Made by a program: the position numbers and the translations under genes. Below, piece by piece: positions 37,201 to 49,200 of a stretch of 64,000 nt of DNA. The notes below the pieces were generated by a model, which was not told the origin of the DNA, did no database searches, and worked only from the letters and a program-made list of their open reading frames with translations. How positions within the stretch are numbered: position 1 is the first letter of the stretch; every line of letters begins with the position of its first letter. The stretch is from Tigriopus japonicus (lineage: Eukaryota; Arthropoda; Copepoda; Harpacticoida; Harpacticidae), in the NCBI GenBank assembly GCA_010645155.1, contig CM021316.1, positions 10,970,119 to 11,034,118 on the forward strand, written 5' to 3'.

Positions 37201-40200
37201 CACATCTGAAGAGCTGGACACGATCTTATGTAGGCGTATATTGAAAGCAAAGAGGGCATTCCGGGCATCGTGAAGAATGTTGATTGCCTCAGAAGGAGTA
37301 TCGGCACTTCCAAGGCCATCGTCCAAGTAGAAGTTCCTTCGCAGGAATGGAACAGAATTTTGGCATGTAGGAGAGGCCCTTGAAGTCGCATATCTTAGTC
37401 CATACGTAGCCACGGCAGGACTCGGACGGTTTCCGAAAATATGCACTAGAGCCCTGTATTGGACGAGGGGATTCACGGGGTCATTATCTTTAAACCAATA
37501 AAAACGTAGATAGTCTCGGTGCTCCCGATTCACATAGAATGAGTGGAACATAGACTCCACGTCGGCAACGAAGCCGATTTCTCCTTCGCGGAAACGGGTC
37601 AACACTCCGACCAAACCATTATTTTGGTCCGGACCTTGAAGGAGCTCTCTGTTTAAGCAAGATCCATGATATTCAGCGGAGCTATCAAAGACAATGCGAA
37701 CCTTGCCTTTCTTGGGGTGTGTGACTGGAAATAACGGAATCCACCATCCCTTACCACCCTTGACTTCCAGTTCCCCATCGACGATTTGTTCCACATGGTT
37801 GGCTTGGATGGTCTTTTCCATCGACTTCAAGCACTGATTCAATTTTTCTGGATCTTGTTTGAGCTTGTTCAGCGTATTTTTCGTTCGTAAAAACACAGCA
37901 CGTTGATTGCTCGGCATTGAAGGCTCTGGTCGTTTGAAGGGTAAGGGCATCTCCAGGTTACCTTTGGGATTTACATGAACTCCACTCGCCATGATCGAGA
38001 GAAATCTGAGATCTTCCTGGCTGCAGCCTTCCATCTCATCATCATGATGTGTCTGAAATATTTCCTCACCCTCCGCCATGGGCAAAAGACCAAATGATTT
38101 CTTTTCTGGAAAGGTGAGACCAGCAGAGTAATGTTCAGGATGATCGACACTTGTCCAAAGAACCAAAGTTTCTTCTTCGGATTGCTCCAACTCATTAGGA
38201 CACACCGATCCAACAACCGCCCATCCCAATGGTGTTTGATGAACGTAAGGGTAATGTTTACCACATTGCTTTGTTCGCATCAACTCTCCCGAATCTCTTC
38301 CAACAAGCAGCAGCACTCTAGCATCATAGTCCATCGCACAAAACTTATCTGCAAATTTCTTAATGTGCTTGTGTTCCCGCACCATCTTGGGAGTCGCTAC
38401 CTCATTCCTGGTGTCCGGGATCATTGAATTCTCGAACATTGAAGGCAGCTCAAATGTTTTTTCTTGTCCCACGCCTTTAACTGATAAACCTGACATGACA
38501 CGCCCTTCCTGCTGAAACCTATGTCCAGACAGGGTTGAAATGGAATACGAGTGAACTGGACCCATCACGTCAAAGTAATCAAACACTTGAGGGTCCGCAA
38601 ATGTGGTGTTTGATTGTTCGTCAATAATTGCGTAACAACGCAATACTTTTTGGGGATTTTGACTTACGCTCAGATCCACAAGAAGGGTTTTTCCACAACT
38701 GCGGCCACCCACTGGCTCTCTTCGAATCTTGCTGCACAACGTCCTTTTGTCCTCATGAACGAGATGCTGATCTTGGGATCGGTTTGGGACTCGATCTTGG
38801 CTGAGTTTGGGGTTACTCTCAAAACGTTCCCAATGAAGCAGAGAATGATGAGAGATGGATCCACAGTGTTTGCAAAGTTCTTGTGATTTGCAATTCATGA
38901 TCAGATGTCTGCCCAAGCATCGAAAACAAGCCATAGCTTCACGGACAGTGTCTTTTCTTTGATTCACGTCCTGCCTCACAAAGGACCTGCAACTTGACAA
39001 GGGATGATTGGCACCCCTGTGAAGGACGCAATGAACAGTCTCCCCACCATTCAAGGAGGAGCATTGACTATCGGAAATGTTTTTGTTCTCTTCCCCACCC
39101 AGAGCATTGGTTGCCAAGGTGGTGGAAATTCGTTGTGTTCCAGGATGGTACTGGAATCCAGGATCAGAAAGAATTCGCTTGCCACCTCCGACAGAAATTC
39201 CAGAAAATAGGCAAAGGGAGGGTGTTCATCTTGATGCTTCAGCTTGTACTTTCTGCCAACTTTTCTCCATCGGCTAATTAAATGTTCGGGAAGCTTGTCT
39301 CTAATTGGCTGAAGCCCATCGGCGTAATTTAAAGATGATAGGCTGGGTACTAGATTGATGTGAGCCTGAACCACTAGGCAAATGTCTTGCAATTCTCGAA
39401 GACGTTTTCCCAAGTCTACTTGATTTTTAATTGCGGGGAAATCATCCAACTTCTTCCTCAAGTTTCTGGCCACGATATCGTTGGTCCCGTATCTTTTACG
39501 TAACTCTGTCCAAATGCTTTGTAGTGCGAACTCTGGACTTGACGCGCCCGCCGCTAGGTAATTGTTCACCAATTGATTGGCCTCCCTAGTGGTGTTTGCC
39601 TGCAAAACTCCTATTTGGTCCATCTCCGTGAGCTCCAACCCTCGTAGCTTATTTTCTAACATGGCAGCCCAGGAGTAGAATCTCTCTTCCTGACCGGTGC
39701 CACAAAATGGATCCAGAGCCTTGTCAAACAATTCCTTCCGCACCAGAAACCCAGACGCTCCATCCAGAGATGATACCTGACGCTTGTAAGATGTCTTGGA
39801 TAGGTTTAAGGAGGGGGAAAACGCGAGTTTTGCAAAGGGAGTTTCAGGGTTCCTACTTGGTAGATTGGATCCTGCGATAGGTAGGTCCTCCACAACAACG
39901 GCCTTTTGGTTTCAACTCAGACAAGTCCTTCGAGACGAAATCGGCGCTGTACTTGGCAGCACAAGATACTGGTTCCAAGGCTGATGGATCTTTAATGTTG
40001 GCGACGAACATCTTTTCGAGTTTGTTGGGCCTCTGATCGTCGGAAAACGACGGGTCGTCCTCCAAGGCCCTCAGCTGCTCTTCCGTTTGACTGAGAACTG
40101 ACAACTCCATTTCCAACAAGTCCCTTGCACGTCTTCTTTCAATGCGTTTCTTCTCTATCCTTATTTTGATCTCTTGCTCCTCGAGCTTTTCATGTTCTTC

Positions 40201-43200
40201 GTCGTATTTTTCAGAGGTCTTGGACTTTTGAAGATCCAAGTATATGGCCATTCGTCGGGCCTCTCGTGTGGACTCGGATATCTGGCTAGTGTTGGTGGTG
40301 AAAGAAATGTTCGACACCGCATCCTCATCTTCTACTTGTAGATCGTCGTTGATAGCATCGATGTATTTGGATGTTAGCTTGTTCTAAATTCTTCTTTGCC
40401 ACTTCATTATAGGAGAGTGAGGCTGGCTTGAGAGCGGCCAACAGAGCCTTTAGTTGAGCCACGCTCTCGGCTCCGGAACGTTCTGGGCGGGCGGAAATTA
40501 ATCGCCGCGTGGCTTCCATGTACTGAACGGACAAATCTTGTAAGGTCGGAACTGGTATCCGCTTTCTTGGCCCACTTGCCACAGACATGATGTATTTCAC
40601 GTAATTGGATTTGAATGTATGTAGAATTGTGGGTGGCAATTTTTCACTGTGACGACCTATCCGAGGTCCTTTAAATGTGGCTTCCACAATATATCCCTTC
40701 CAACCGTCACTAAGTCCAGTTAGCTGGTCGGCGGGTCGACATTGACTCCAAGCAAACACCGGAAACGTTGATATTTGTTTAGAGATATTTATTTACTTGT
40801 GAAAAATTGTGGATGACCACACCAAACGTTCAATAAAAAATGTTTTCCGCCATAAACAAGTACAGGGCAGGGTTGCCAGAAATTCAAGGATGGAGGGGGC
40901 GGGAAACTCAAATTTGAATTGTCTCAGCTCGCTGACATAACACTGACCTTTTGTACTCGGTCTCTGCATTTTTGGTATGTGAAACAATTTTAAAACGTCA
41001 GGGATTATAAGCGAGGGTCAAAGAACTTCAAAGGCCACATTCGAGCCTTTGAGCCTCGCTCAAGTTCTGTTGTTACATTCTACGAAGTTCCGCCATTTAC
41101 CGTCCAAATAAACGACACCCATTATCTGTCAATGATTCAGTTTTAATTTGTGAGCAATGGAAATGTTGTTTTTCAGAAGATGAATGCAAAGAGTATTACG
41201 CAGATGATTGGATTTTCGGCGAAGGATCTCCACTTGGACCCAAGGGAAATGACACTGAAGGTGATGAAGACTCAGAAGGATCAGGTGAAGAAGGTAAGAG
41301 ATGAGGAAAACATGAAGGTCGTCTCACTAATGATATGCTTGAACCGGTAGTAACACAAAAAACCCACTGCATTCTTCAAACCTAACAAATGGTTGAGCTT
41401 GTTAGAGCCTTTGAAATGTAGCCTAGTGTGAGCCTCCCAAGAGATCTTTTCAAGACGATCATTGTTTAGTTGGTACAAAAGCCATCTTTTACCTGACTTC
41501 CTACTCATTTCACCCGGGAGACCAAATCAAAGCCAGAACACTCGATGGAAAAGCTCCTCCATCCAATATCCAAGACCAAGAACTACTGCATTTTCTGGAC
41601 GGCGAGGCTAGGGACAAGAATTAGAATTTACACTAGGAATGAACTGATAGTGTTTTTCGCCAATTGAGACCTTCGTCGTGTTGAATTGCAATTTTCACCC
41701 CAATCAAATTTTGGAGTCAAAAGTTTTGTCCTCTCTAAGATAGGTATTCAACAGAGCAGAGAATGATTGAGCTTGCGTCTTTAGTTGTTAAAAAATCCCA
41801 AAGAGGGCTAAGTCATTTATTCTGTGCTGAATTATGCACCGAGCTATGAAAGAACACTACTTATAACTCTCACGGTTGATCAAGCTGAAAATTCAAATAT
41901 TTAGTTTATTCAACATAAGCTAGGTCTCACTTGCCGAACAATTCAAAAAAATACTCCTTCTAATCATAATCAGGGTTGGTTTTATCCCTTCCCATTCAAG
42001 AAAATCCGATCCCTGGAATCCCGGGAATGGGATTAACCGGGATTTTCCGGGATTTTCCGGGATTTTCAATTTTTCCAAATTAGGGCGAATATATTGTATG
42101 CGTCCCAAAAGGTCTAATGATTGGAAACAGATGTTTTAGTAATTTTACTGTGTCCTTGACAGACATTTACTTTATTTTTGCTATTTTAAATTTTGGAAAA
42201 CTTGCAAATTACCTATCTAAAAAATACAATTTTCAATTAAAAAATATTGTCCCATTGATTGCATAAACAGAAACTCAACTTTTGAAAAATTATTGAAAAT
42301 CTCGTTTATCCCGTTAATGCCGGATCCCGGGGATAATCCCCTGACCAACCCTGATCATAATTCTCTTCACCAACCTTTTCGTCCAGAAAATTCAGGGGTT
42401 CTAGCCAGGGCCCACCACCAAGTTCCCAATAATTCGAATCAATTTTCTTTTTCTTTGCCAGATCCTGACGCAATCACCGCCGAGGACTTGGCTGGATTCA
42501 AGAAACGTTGCAAACCTGAAGCCATTGAGCCTTGTGCCAATTCCACTTACAAGTGCTGTCCAGACAACTTCCACCCTGCTCAAGGGCCCTTCGGTGAAGG
42601 CTGTGAGGAGGTCAAGACTTGTGAGGATTCTCGCTTTGGATGCTGTCGTGATGGAGCCACACCGGCTGAAGGCAACGCCTTTGAAGGCTGTCCTTCCTCT
42701 CAATGCGGTCTCACACTGTAAGTTACAGTTGCATGTATGGGTAACGTGTAGAGACAGGAATTTTAGGCGAATAGAAATAGGAAATACTGTAACACGGAAA
42801 AGTCGAATGGAGCACCTAAATTCGACAACAAATTTGGCGAATGGAATCAAACCCAAAAGACGGAATTTTGAAAAAAAGACAAAGTGGACAAGAGTAACAA
42901 AAGGGACAACAAATGCTTTCAAATTGAGCGAATTTTAACGTTTGCAACAATTGAAAATTTTCAATCCGCCATACCATTAATTGTTTTATAGCATTTTGGA
43001 AAACTTCAGATTTTTTTTCTGAAAAAAGTTAGGAAAAACATTATTGAACAAACAATCTACAGAATTGAATTAAATTTGAACGAAAGTTCTCGACAATCAA
43101 TAACCGAATTGATCCATTCGTCTAAAATTCCTGCCCCTAGTTATGTCATTCCAGACACAATACACCACATTTTGAGTGGGTTTGTCGATAGACAATCGAT

Positions 43201-46200
43201 CACCTTTGGGTTCTAATTTTGATTGACTTTTTTGCACACTTCTACCCAAACTGTCTGTTAGAGGTGCTCTGAAAGATGATTTGTAACTTTTTGTTTGCGG
43301 ATTTAAGGTTTTTAAATGCCTAAGGCCAGATTTTTGACGATTGAAATGTCACTAACGTACGTTAGTTACTTCATGTCGAATTGGATCATTTTATCGATTC
43401 TAGACGTCTTGTTTTTGTCGGTTTTGGCACAGGAAACCACTCATTGCCCATCAAAGTTATTTCCCAACATCTTGACCTTTTATCTAACTCTATTTGAAAC
43501 ACCTCAGATTAAAATAAAGGCTTGATAACATCCGCTTTCTTTCTTTACGGAAACGATGCAAAATTAATCAAGGGTGAAAATAGTGAATTTGTCAACACAA
43601 TAGGTCATATGTTTTGTGTTTGGAGATGCGTGCTTGAAGCATACTTCATCAATTGACTTCCACCCTTTTTGAGCATTCTTAGCCTTTTCCGGCTTGTAAA
43701 ATCACAGCATAAGAAAGTCAACTTCTTTTTAATTGGTTTAACTCAAAATTTGGTTAGATATTCTCCAACAGGCTTAAAATATGCCTGAAGTCAATAATGG
43801 AAGCATGCTTGCAGCGTGCCTTGGTGCAGACAAAACATATGAGCTATTAACAATCTCGTTTTTTACATCAATTTCTTTCTCCTAATAAACTGTGCCTGTA
43901 AATTTGATTGCTTATCGTGAAGATACAAGCAAGTTCAAATCGAAAAAAAACGATCGAAAAAATAAAGTTATTCGTCGCAAAAGGCCTTCAAAAGCACCGA
44001 CAACATTACCTCAATTTGAAAATGAAGATGATTAGAACAGCCTTGTTAGTGCTTCGTTTTCCAACCATCCTCAAACAACAACAACAACCTTGACCTTAAT
44101 CAACCTTTTTTTTTTTGAAGAGTTCCTCCTCGTCTCTATCTTGACGTGTGTGTTCCATTCTTTTTATTATTGTTGTTCCAATTCATAGATTTGGCTGCTG
44201 TTCCGATGGAGAGACCGAAGCCTCTGGACCTGATGGTGAAGGTTGTGACGAGAATAAGCTTTGTGAAAATGGACCTTTTGGATGTTGTCCCGATGGCAGG
44301 ACATTTGCTCAAGGGCCCAAGAACCAAGGATGTTTTGAATGTCCCGAGGAGGTATTGATTTATTTCCATTTACACTCTAATGTTGGATTGACCGGTGATT
44401 TATTCCCAGGTTTGGATGTGTGATTCTTGCGAGAAAACCGAATTCGGATGTTGCACCGATATGGAAAATGCTGCTTTAGGACCGAGCTTTGAAGGCTGTC
44501 CCAGTAAAAATGGAACAGGGGGAGGTTACAAAGACTGCACACTCACGGTGAGGCCTCTCTCATTTCACATCTAATTGGATATCGGTGCATATGTTACGTA
44601 ACCGGTTGCTTTCATAGGAGCATGGGTGTTGTCCCGATGGTTTGACCAAGGCCAAAGGTCCCGATTTCAAAGGCTGTGAGGATGCAACTCCATGCAAGGA
44701 CTCACTTTGGGGATGTTGCGACGACCTACTTAATCCAGCTCATGGACCCAATAAAGAAGGCTGTTGTCTGACCACCAAATTTGGCTGTTGCGAGGACAAC
44801 GTTAGTCCTGCTGAGGTGAGTACAAAGAAATTGACCCTTAAGTTTGTTGGACAATGGATATTTGTATGTACTAAAATTAAGTGTAGCGGACGTTCATTGG
44901 ATTCGAAAAGAAAATCTTTTGAATCGAGAGGATAATTTGACACAACGTTTGGACGTCTAAAAACATGGACAATATTGGGGAAAAGGTCCGTCGCGTTTAG
45001 TTTATTGTTGATTCTAAAAGATTTTCTCTTACTTGTTCTAATTCGGAGAAAATAGGAGATATCTATGGTGTCCAAGTCATGGTTTAGCATTTTTTTCTGG
45101 GACAAAAGGGGTGCTTCTTGATGAGAAATTATTCCATTTTGGTTTTATATCCGGAATATGTTTCACAAAAAGTCAGCAGCAAACAAAAGAAGGAAAAGGA
45201 AGATATATATCAACTACTGTTTCTTAAATTGGGATTGCGTTTGTGACTTCTCCTTAAGAGGTAAATTAAAAATATCTTTCACCAAAAACAAGGCTCTTGA
45301 AAAGCAGAGCGTAGTAGGTTTAATGACATTTTTTGAACATTGCAGCCCTCTTGACTTGAAAACATTAATAGTGTTTTTGACAATGTGAAGGTGGCAATAT
45401 AAAGCTTGTTAGGATCGACAAAATGAAGCCTTTTCGTATGACAAGATTGCTTCCAGGGAGACACGGAAGTAGAGGAAATTGGAGGATGTTGATTGAATGT
45501 GAATGAAAGACGTACAGCAGGCAGTGATCTCCGATTTTTCGAAAAGGTCAATTAAATTTTTGTTAGGTGCGTTTTTTCCATTCATGGTTCCCTTCAAGGG
45601 AACATCGACGTAAGTTTGATAGCTTGTTCTCAAATATGAGGTATCCAATGCAAACTTTCCAAACGTGTGTAATTAGTAGGGCTCTGATAAAAAAAATGCA
45701 ATTTTTAAAATCTAATGTTGCGGGTTTTATTACTGAAGTTGCAATCATTTTTGACAAAAGTTGCGTTCATTTTGATGACAATAAAGTAAAGTAATTAATA
45801 TTTTAAGCAAAAGGTTTGGTTTTCCAACTTCAAATATGAAAAGTGGATTAAGATATGTCAAATTTGGGCAAATATAAAAAAAAATCCACTATGACTGAAG
45901 ATAAATTTGAACAATGAACTCAAATATTATTCTAAGAGAATTTGATTTTTCGTTATTTTAAAACTGTTTTGTCCTTTTGAAGTGATAATCACAAAAATAG
46001 CCAAAATCTTTAGCAAGTGCTTGTAGTATTAAATGTTCCAATAATTTTTTACTGAATTACAATGATAAAAGCAAGAAAACACCTCAAAAGTTGGAGTTTG
46101 TTACGGAAAAATGGAGGAGTTGCTAAATTTGACCTCAAACAAAAAATGTCAACTTTTGGTACAAGTTGAATTTTGCCACTTTGTCCGAACTCTAGTTAGG

Positions 46201-49200
46201 AGTAAGGTTAGATTGAAGGTCGGATGTTAAATTGCACTCATTCAAATGGCTCGTGTTTATCAAAGTATAGTTTTAATAGTCGTGCTTGAGTACTGTCTCT
46301 GTACATAAGATGCGCTTAAAAGGCAGCTTATGTTATAAGAATATACTAGAGGATGGCAATTTATTCTATACTTTAGTAAACTCGAGCCATTTGAGTTAGT
46401 GCACTTACCATGCGAGCTTTAGTTTCGAAATTTCGGCGGGTTTTTATATTGTATGGTTAAAAGGACTTCAGAAGGGTTTTTTTGTGAGATATTTTACTAT
46501 TCATAGTTCCAATTAAAAGAAAGAAATCCCTGCTCAGCCATTTGGCTGACAATTTCAGTTTCAGTCAAGAGCCATGTGTGTCCTAACTTTGTAATAGCCT
46601 TCAAAGCAAGCAAATCGGTATTTTTACGTGTACATGTACATTTTCAACAGAAAAAATCTATTGCGACTTTGTACCAAATGTGCATCAATGAACCTCTCCA
46701 GAAACCTTCTCAAACAACAAATCCATTTGTAAAGGGGAAAACACACGTCTAGCACGAGTACCACATGCATTCTAGTTCAAACAACATTCTCCAAGACAAA
46801 CATGAACCAATTGCATCAACCAGGAAGAAAGTAGAACCAAAAGCTTGATAGTAGCCACTCTTCCACCCACCCAATTCAATTGGAAACACTACAGATCTTG
46901 TTCCCTTCAAACTAGGGACCCAATCAAGAAGGTTGTGGTTGCGAATACACCGAGTTCAAATGCTGTCCCGACGATTTCACGGCTGCACGTGGACCCGATT
47001 TTGCCGGATGTGGTTGCCAAATTACGGACCATGGTTGTTGCCCAGACCAATTCACACCCGCTGAAGGTCCAAACTTTGAAGGTTGCCCATGTCATACCTA
47101 CGAATATGGATGTTGTCCCGATGGCAAATCCATTGCCCGAGGACCTGGACAGGTGATGAAAGATTATTGGAACATGTCTTTCCTTGAACTTTTCCCTTAG
47201 GAACACGTGACTTTTTGCTTTTAGGAAGGATGTACTTGCAAAGACACGGAATTTGGTTGCTGTGAAGATCGCCGCACACCCGCTGATGGTCCAAATGCCG
47301 AAGGTTGTGGATGTGTGGCCTCCAAATTTGGTTGTTGTCCCGATGGGGAACAAAATGCCGAAGGTGAAAACTTTGAGGCTTGCAATTCCACTTTGCCCAT
47401 TCCAACAGCTGACGTGTGTGGCATGCCCAAAGACCGAGGAACCGACCGCAACTTTACCGTTCGATGGTTCTTCGATATGGAATACGGAGGTTGTTCCAGG
47501 TATGAACCCCAAGAACTTATTACCCTTTCCAATTTAGTCAACACGTGTTTGAAAATGGTCTCCCAATGGAAATAGGTTTTGGTACGGAGGAGGCTTAGGA
47601 GGCAATGGGAACAATTTCGAGACCAAGGAGCTGTGTAATGAGGTTTGTGTGGAGCCTGAGGGCAAAGAGGCCTGTCCATTGCCAAGGGTACCTGGACCTT
47701 GTGAAGGGTATTATCCCCGATTTGGCTACGATGCAGATACCAAGACCTGTCAGCAATTTATCTATGGGGGTTGTCTCGGTAACAAGAACAAGTACGAAAC
47801 TAAGGAAGAATGTGAGGCCACGTGTGCTGAGGATGGAGAGCTGACCAAATTTCTCACTGATAAGTGCCAGCAACCAATTAAGGAGGGACCCTGTGCAGGC
47901 AATTTTACCAGGTATGAGAGAAAGAAAAATAAATACTGTAGATGTACAGGGTAGTCCATAGCTAGTGTCCCCTATTTTTTAGCAATAAGTTTTGACGAAA
48001 TTAGATGCTAAAGCGACTTTTTGGTAAATATAACAGAAAGAGTTGAGGTGCTTGCCTAGGTGGGGGGAGTTGTTCTTGAAAATAAAATCATAATTTATGA
48101 ACAAGTCAATCAATTTCAACGAGACTTGCTATGAAAAAACCTCAAGATGTTTCCTTAAACTGATTTTTAATTAATATTAGTGAGCCGTTATTGTGTCTTG
48201 AGTAATTCTTTGTTTGGCATGCGACAATACATACGGATGACCCTGTACTATGTACGTAGATGTAAAAGACAAGCTAAGGGTTCTTAGGTTTTGTCTGTTT
48301 GTTCCATAATCCGTGAGAAACCTCATGAAACACTGATTCTTGGAACAAGCACTTGCCCTCTATGATACTGTACGTAAAAGGTGCCGACCAATGGCTCAGA
48401 TTGGTTCTGAATAAGGCTTAATTTTCAAGATCTTCAATAGCCTTCAAGACGCTTTTGAAGCTCATCCCAAGGCGCTGATGATGGAGAAAGTAGGTAAATT
48501 TGAAAAGAGCCTTTGAGGGCTTAAGGAAGTGATTTTGATTGAGAGACATTCGGTGATTTCTAGAAAAACTGATTATTAGGGCCCGGAAAAATGTTTGCAC
48601 AAAAGTGTCAAAAAATCCAATATATATTTTATTCAAAAGCCCAAGATGTTTGCTAAATATTTGAGAAAAAGCTGGATATTTAAGAAATATTTTTTGACAA
48701 CGTCCTTATTTGGTATTTTTGCCTGTGTCTACCAATTTCCAAAATTTCTTTTTGGTGAATTTGATGCATTTGACCGTGTTTGGCGGCATACTTGACATGT
48801 AAGTGATTTGGCAAGTTTTGGTTGTGAATGTCTAATCTCAATACAAATGCCATTTTGTAGTTTTTTTTTTAATTTTGGGTTCATTTTGGGTAAGCCCTCT
48901 TGAGCATTGGTCATTCATTTATTTTCCTCAATTTTGCCTGAAATATTTTTTCCGACTCAAACATTCGAGAAAATGTTTAGATTTTCCTTGAAAACGCCAA
49001 AATATTTCAAAAATCGAGCAAAAATGGAGAAATACTTTTAAAATATTTTATATGTCAAAAAATCTATTTCCGGGCCCTACTGATTATTATGAAGGGCAAT
49101 GGAATTTCCTCGTTTCACATATTCTGGACAAGGAAAATTTGTCAGAACAAAAGACATGCGAGTACTGTAACACAAACAATGGAATCATTTGCAATTCTTT

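Larger units (their letters stand above)
34339..40942 (-). mobile_element. BEL/Pao LTR retrotransposon inserted antisense in papilin intron 11
   Basis: Both ends are visible. The LTR begins TGTTATGTCAGC and ends GGTCGTCACA on the minus strand, and is flanked by the 5-bp duplication CTGAC at 34334-34338 and 40943-40947. Internal ORFs on the minus strand give gag, zinc knuckles, aspartic protease, reverse transcriptase, RNase H and integrase in BEL/Pao order. A run of N at 34464-34724 hides part of the 3' LTR and the end of pol. The 125 LTR bases visible in both copies are identical, which suggests a recent insertion, yet the frame shifts several times. No env-like ORF is seen. Confidence 0.92.

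Noticed and set aside
40325..40759. Gag start inside the LTR
   Set aside because: The frame is open into the LTR, but the first ATG after the LTR (40588) is the sensible start; the LTR part is repeated at the other end of the element.
46907..47685. Minus-strand ORFs of 150-200 residues
   Set aside because: Antisense of the lagrin and Kunitz exons; their length reflects codon bias of the Cys/Gly-rich plus-strand repeats.
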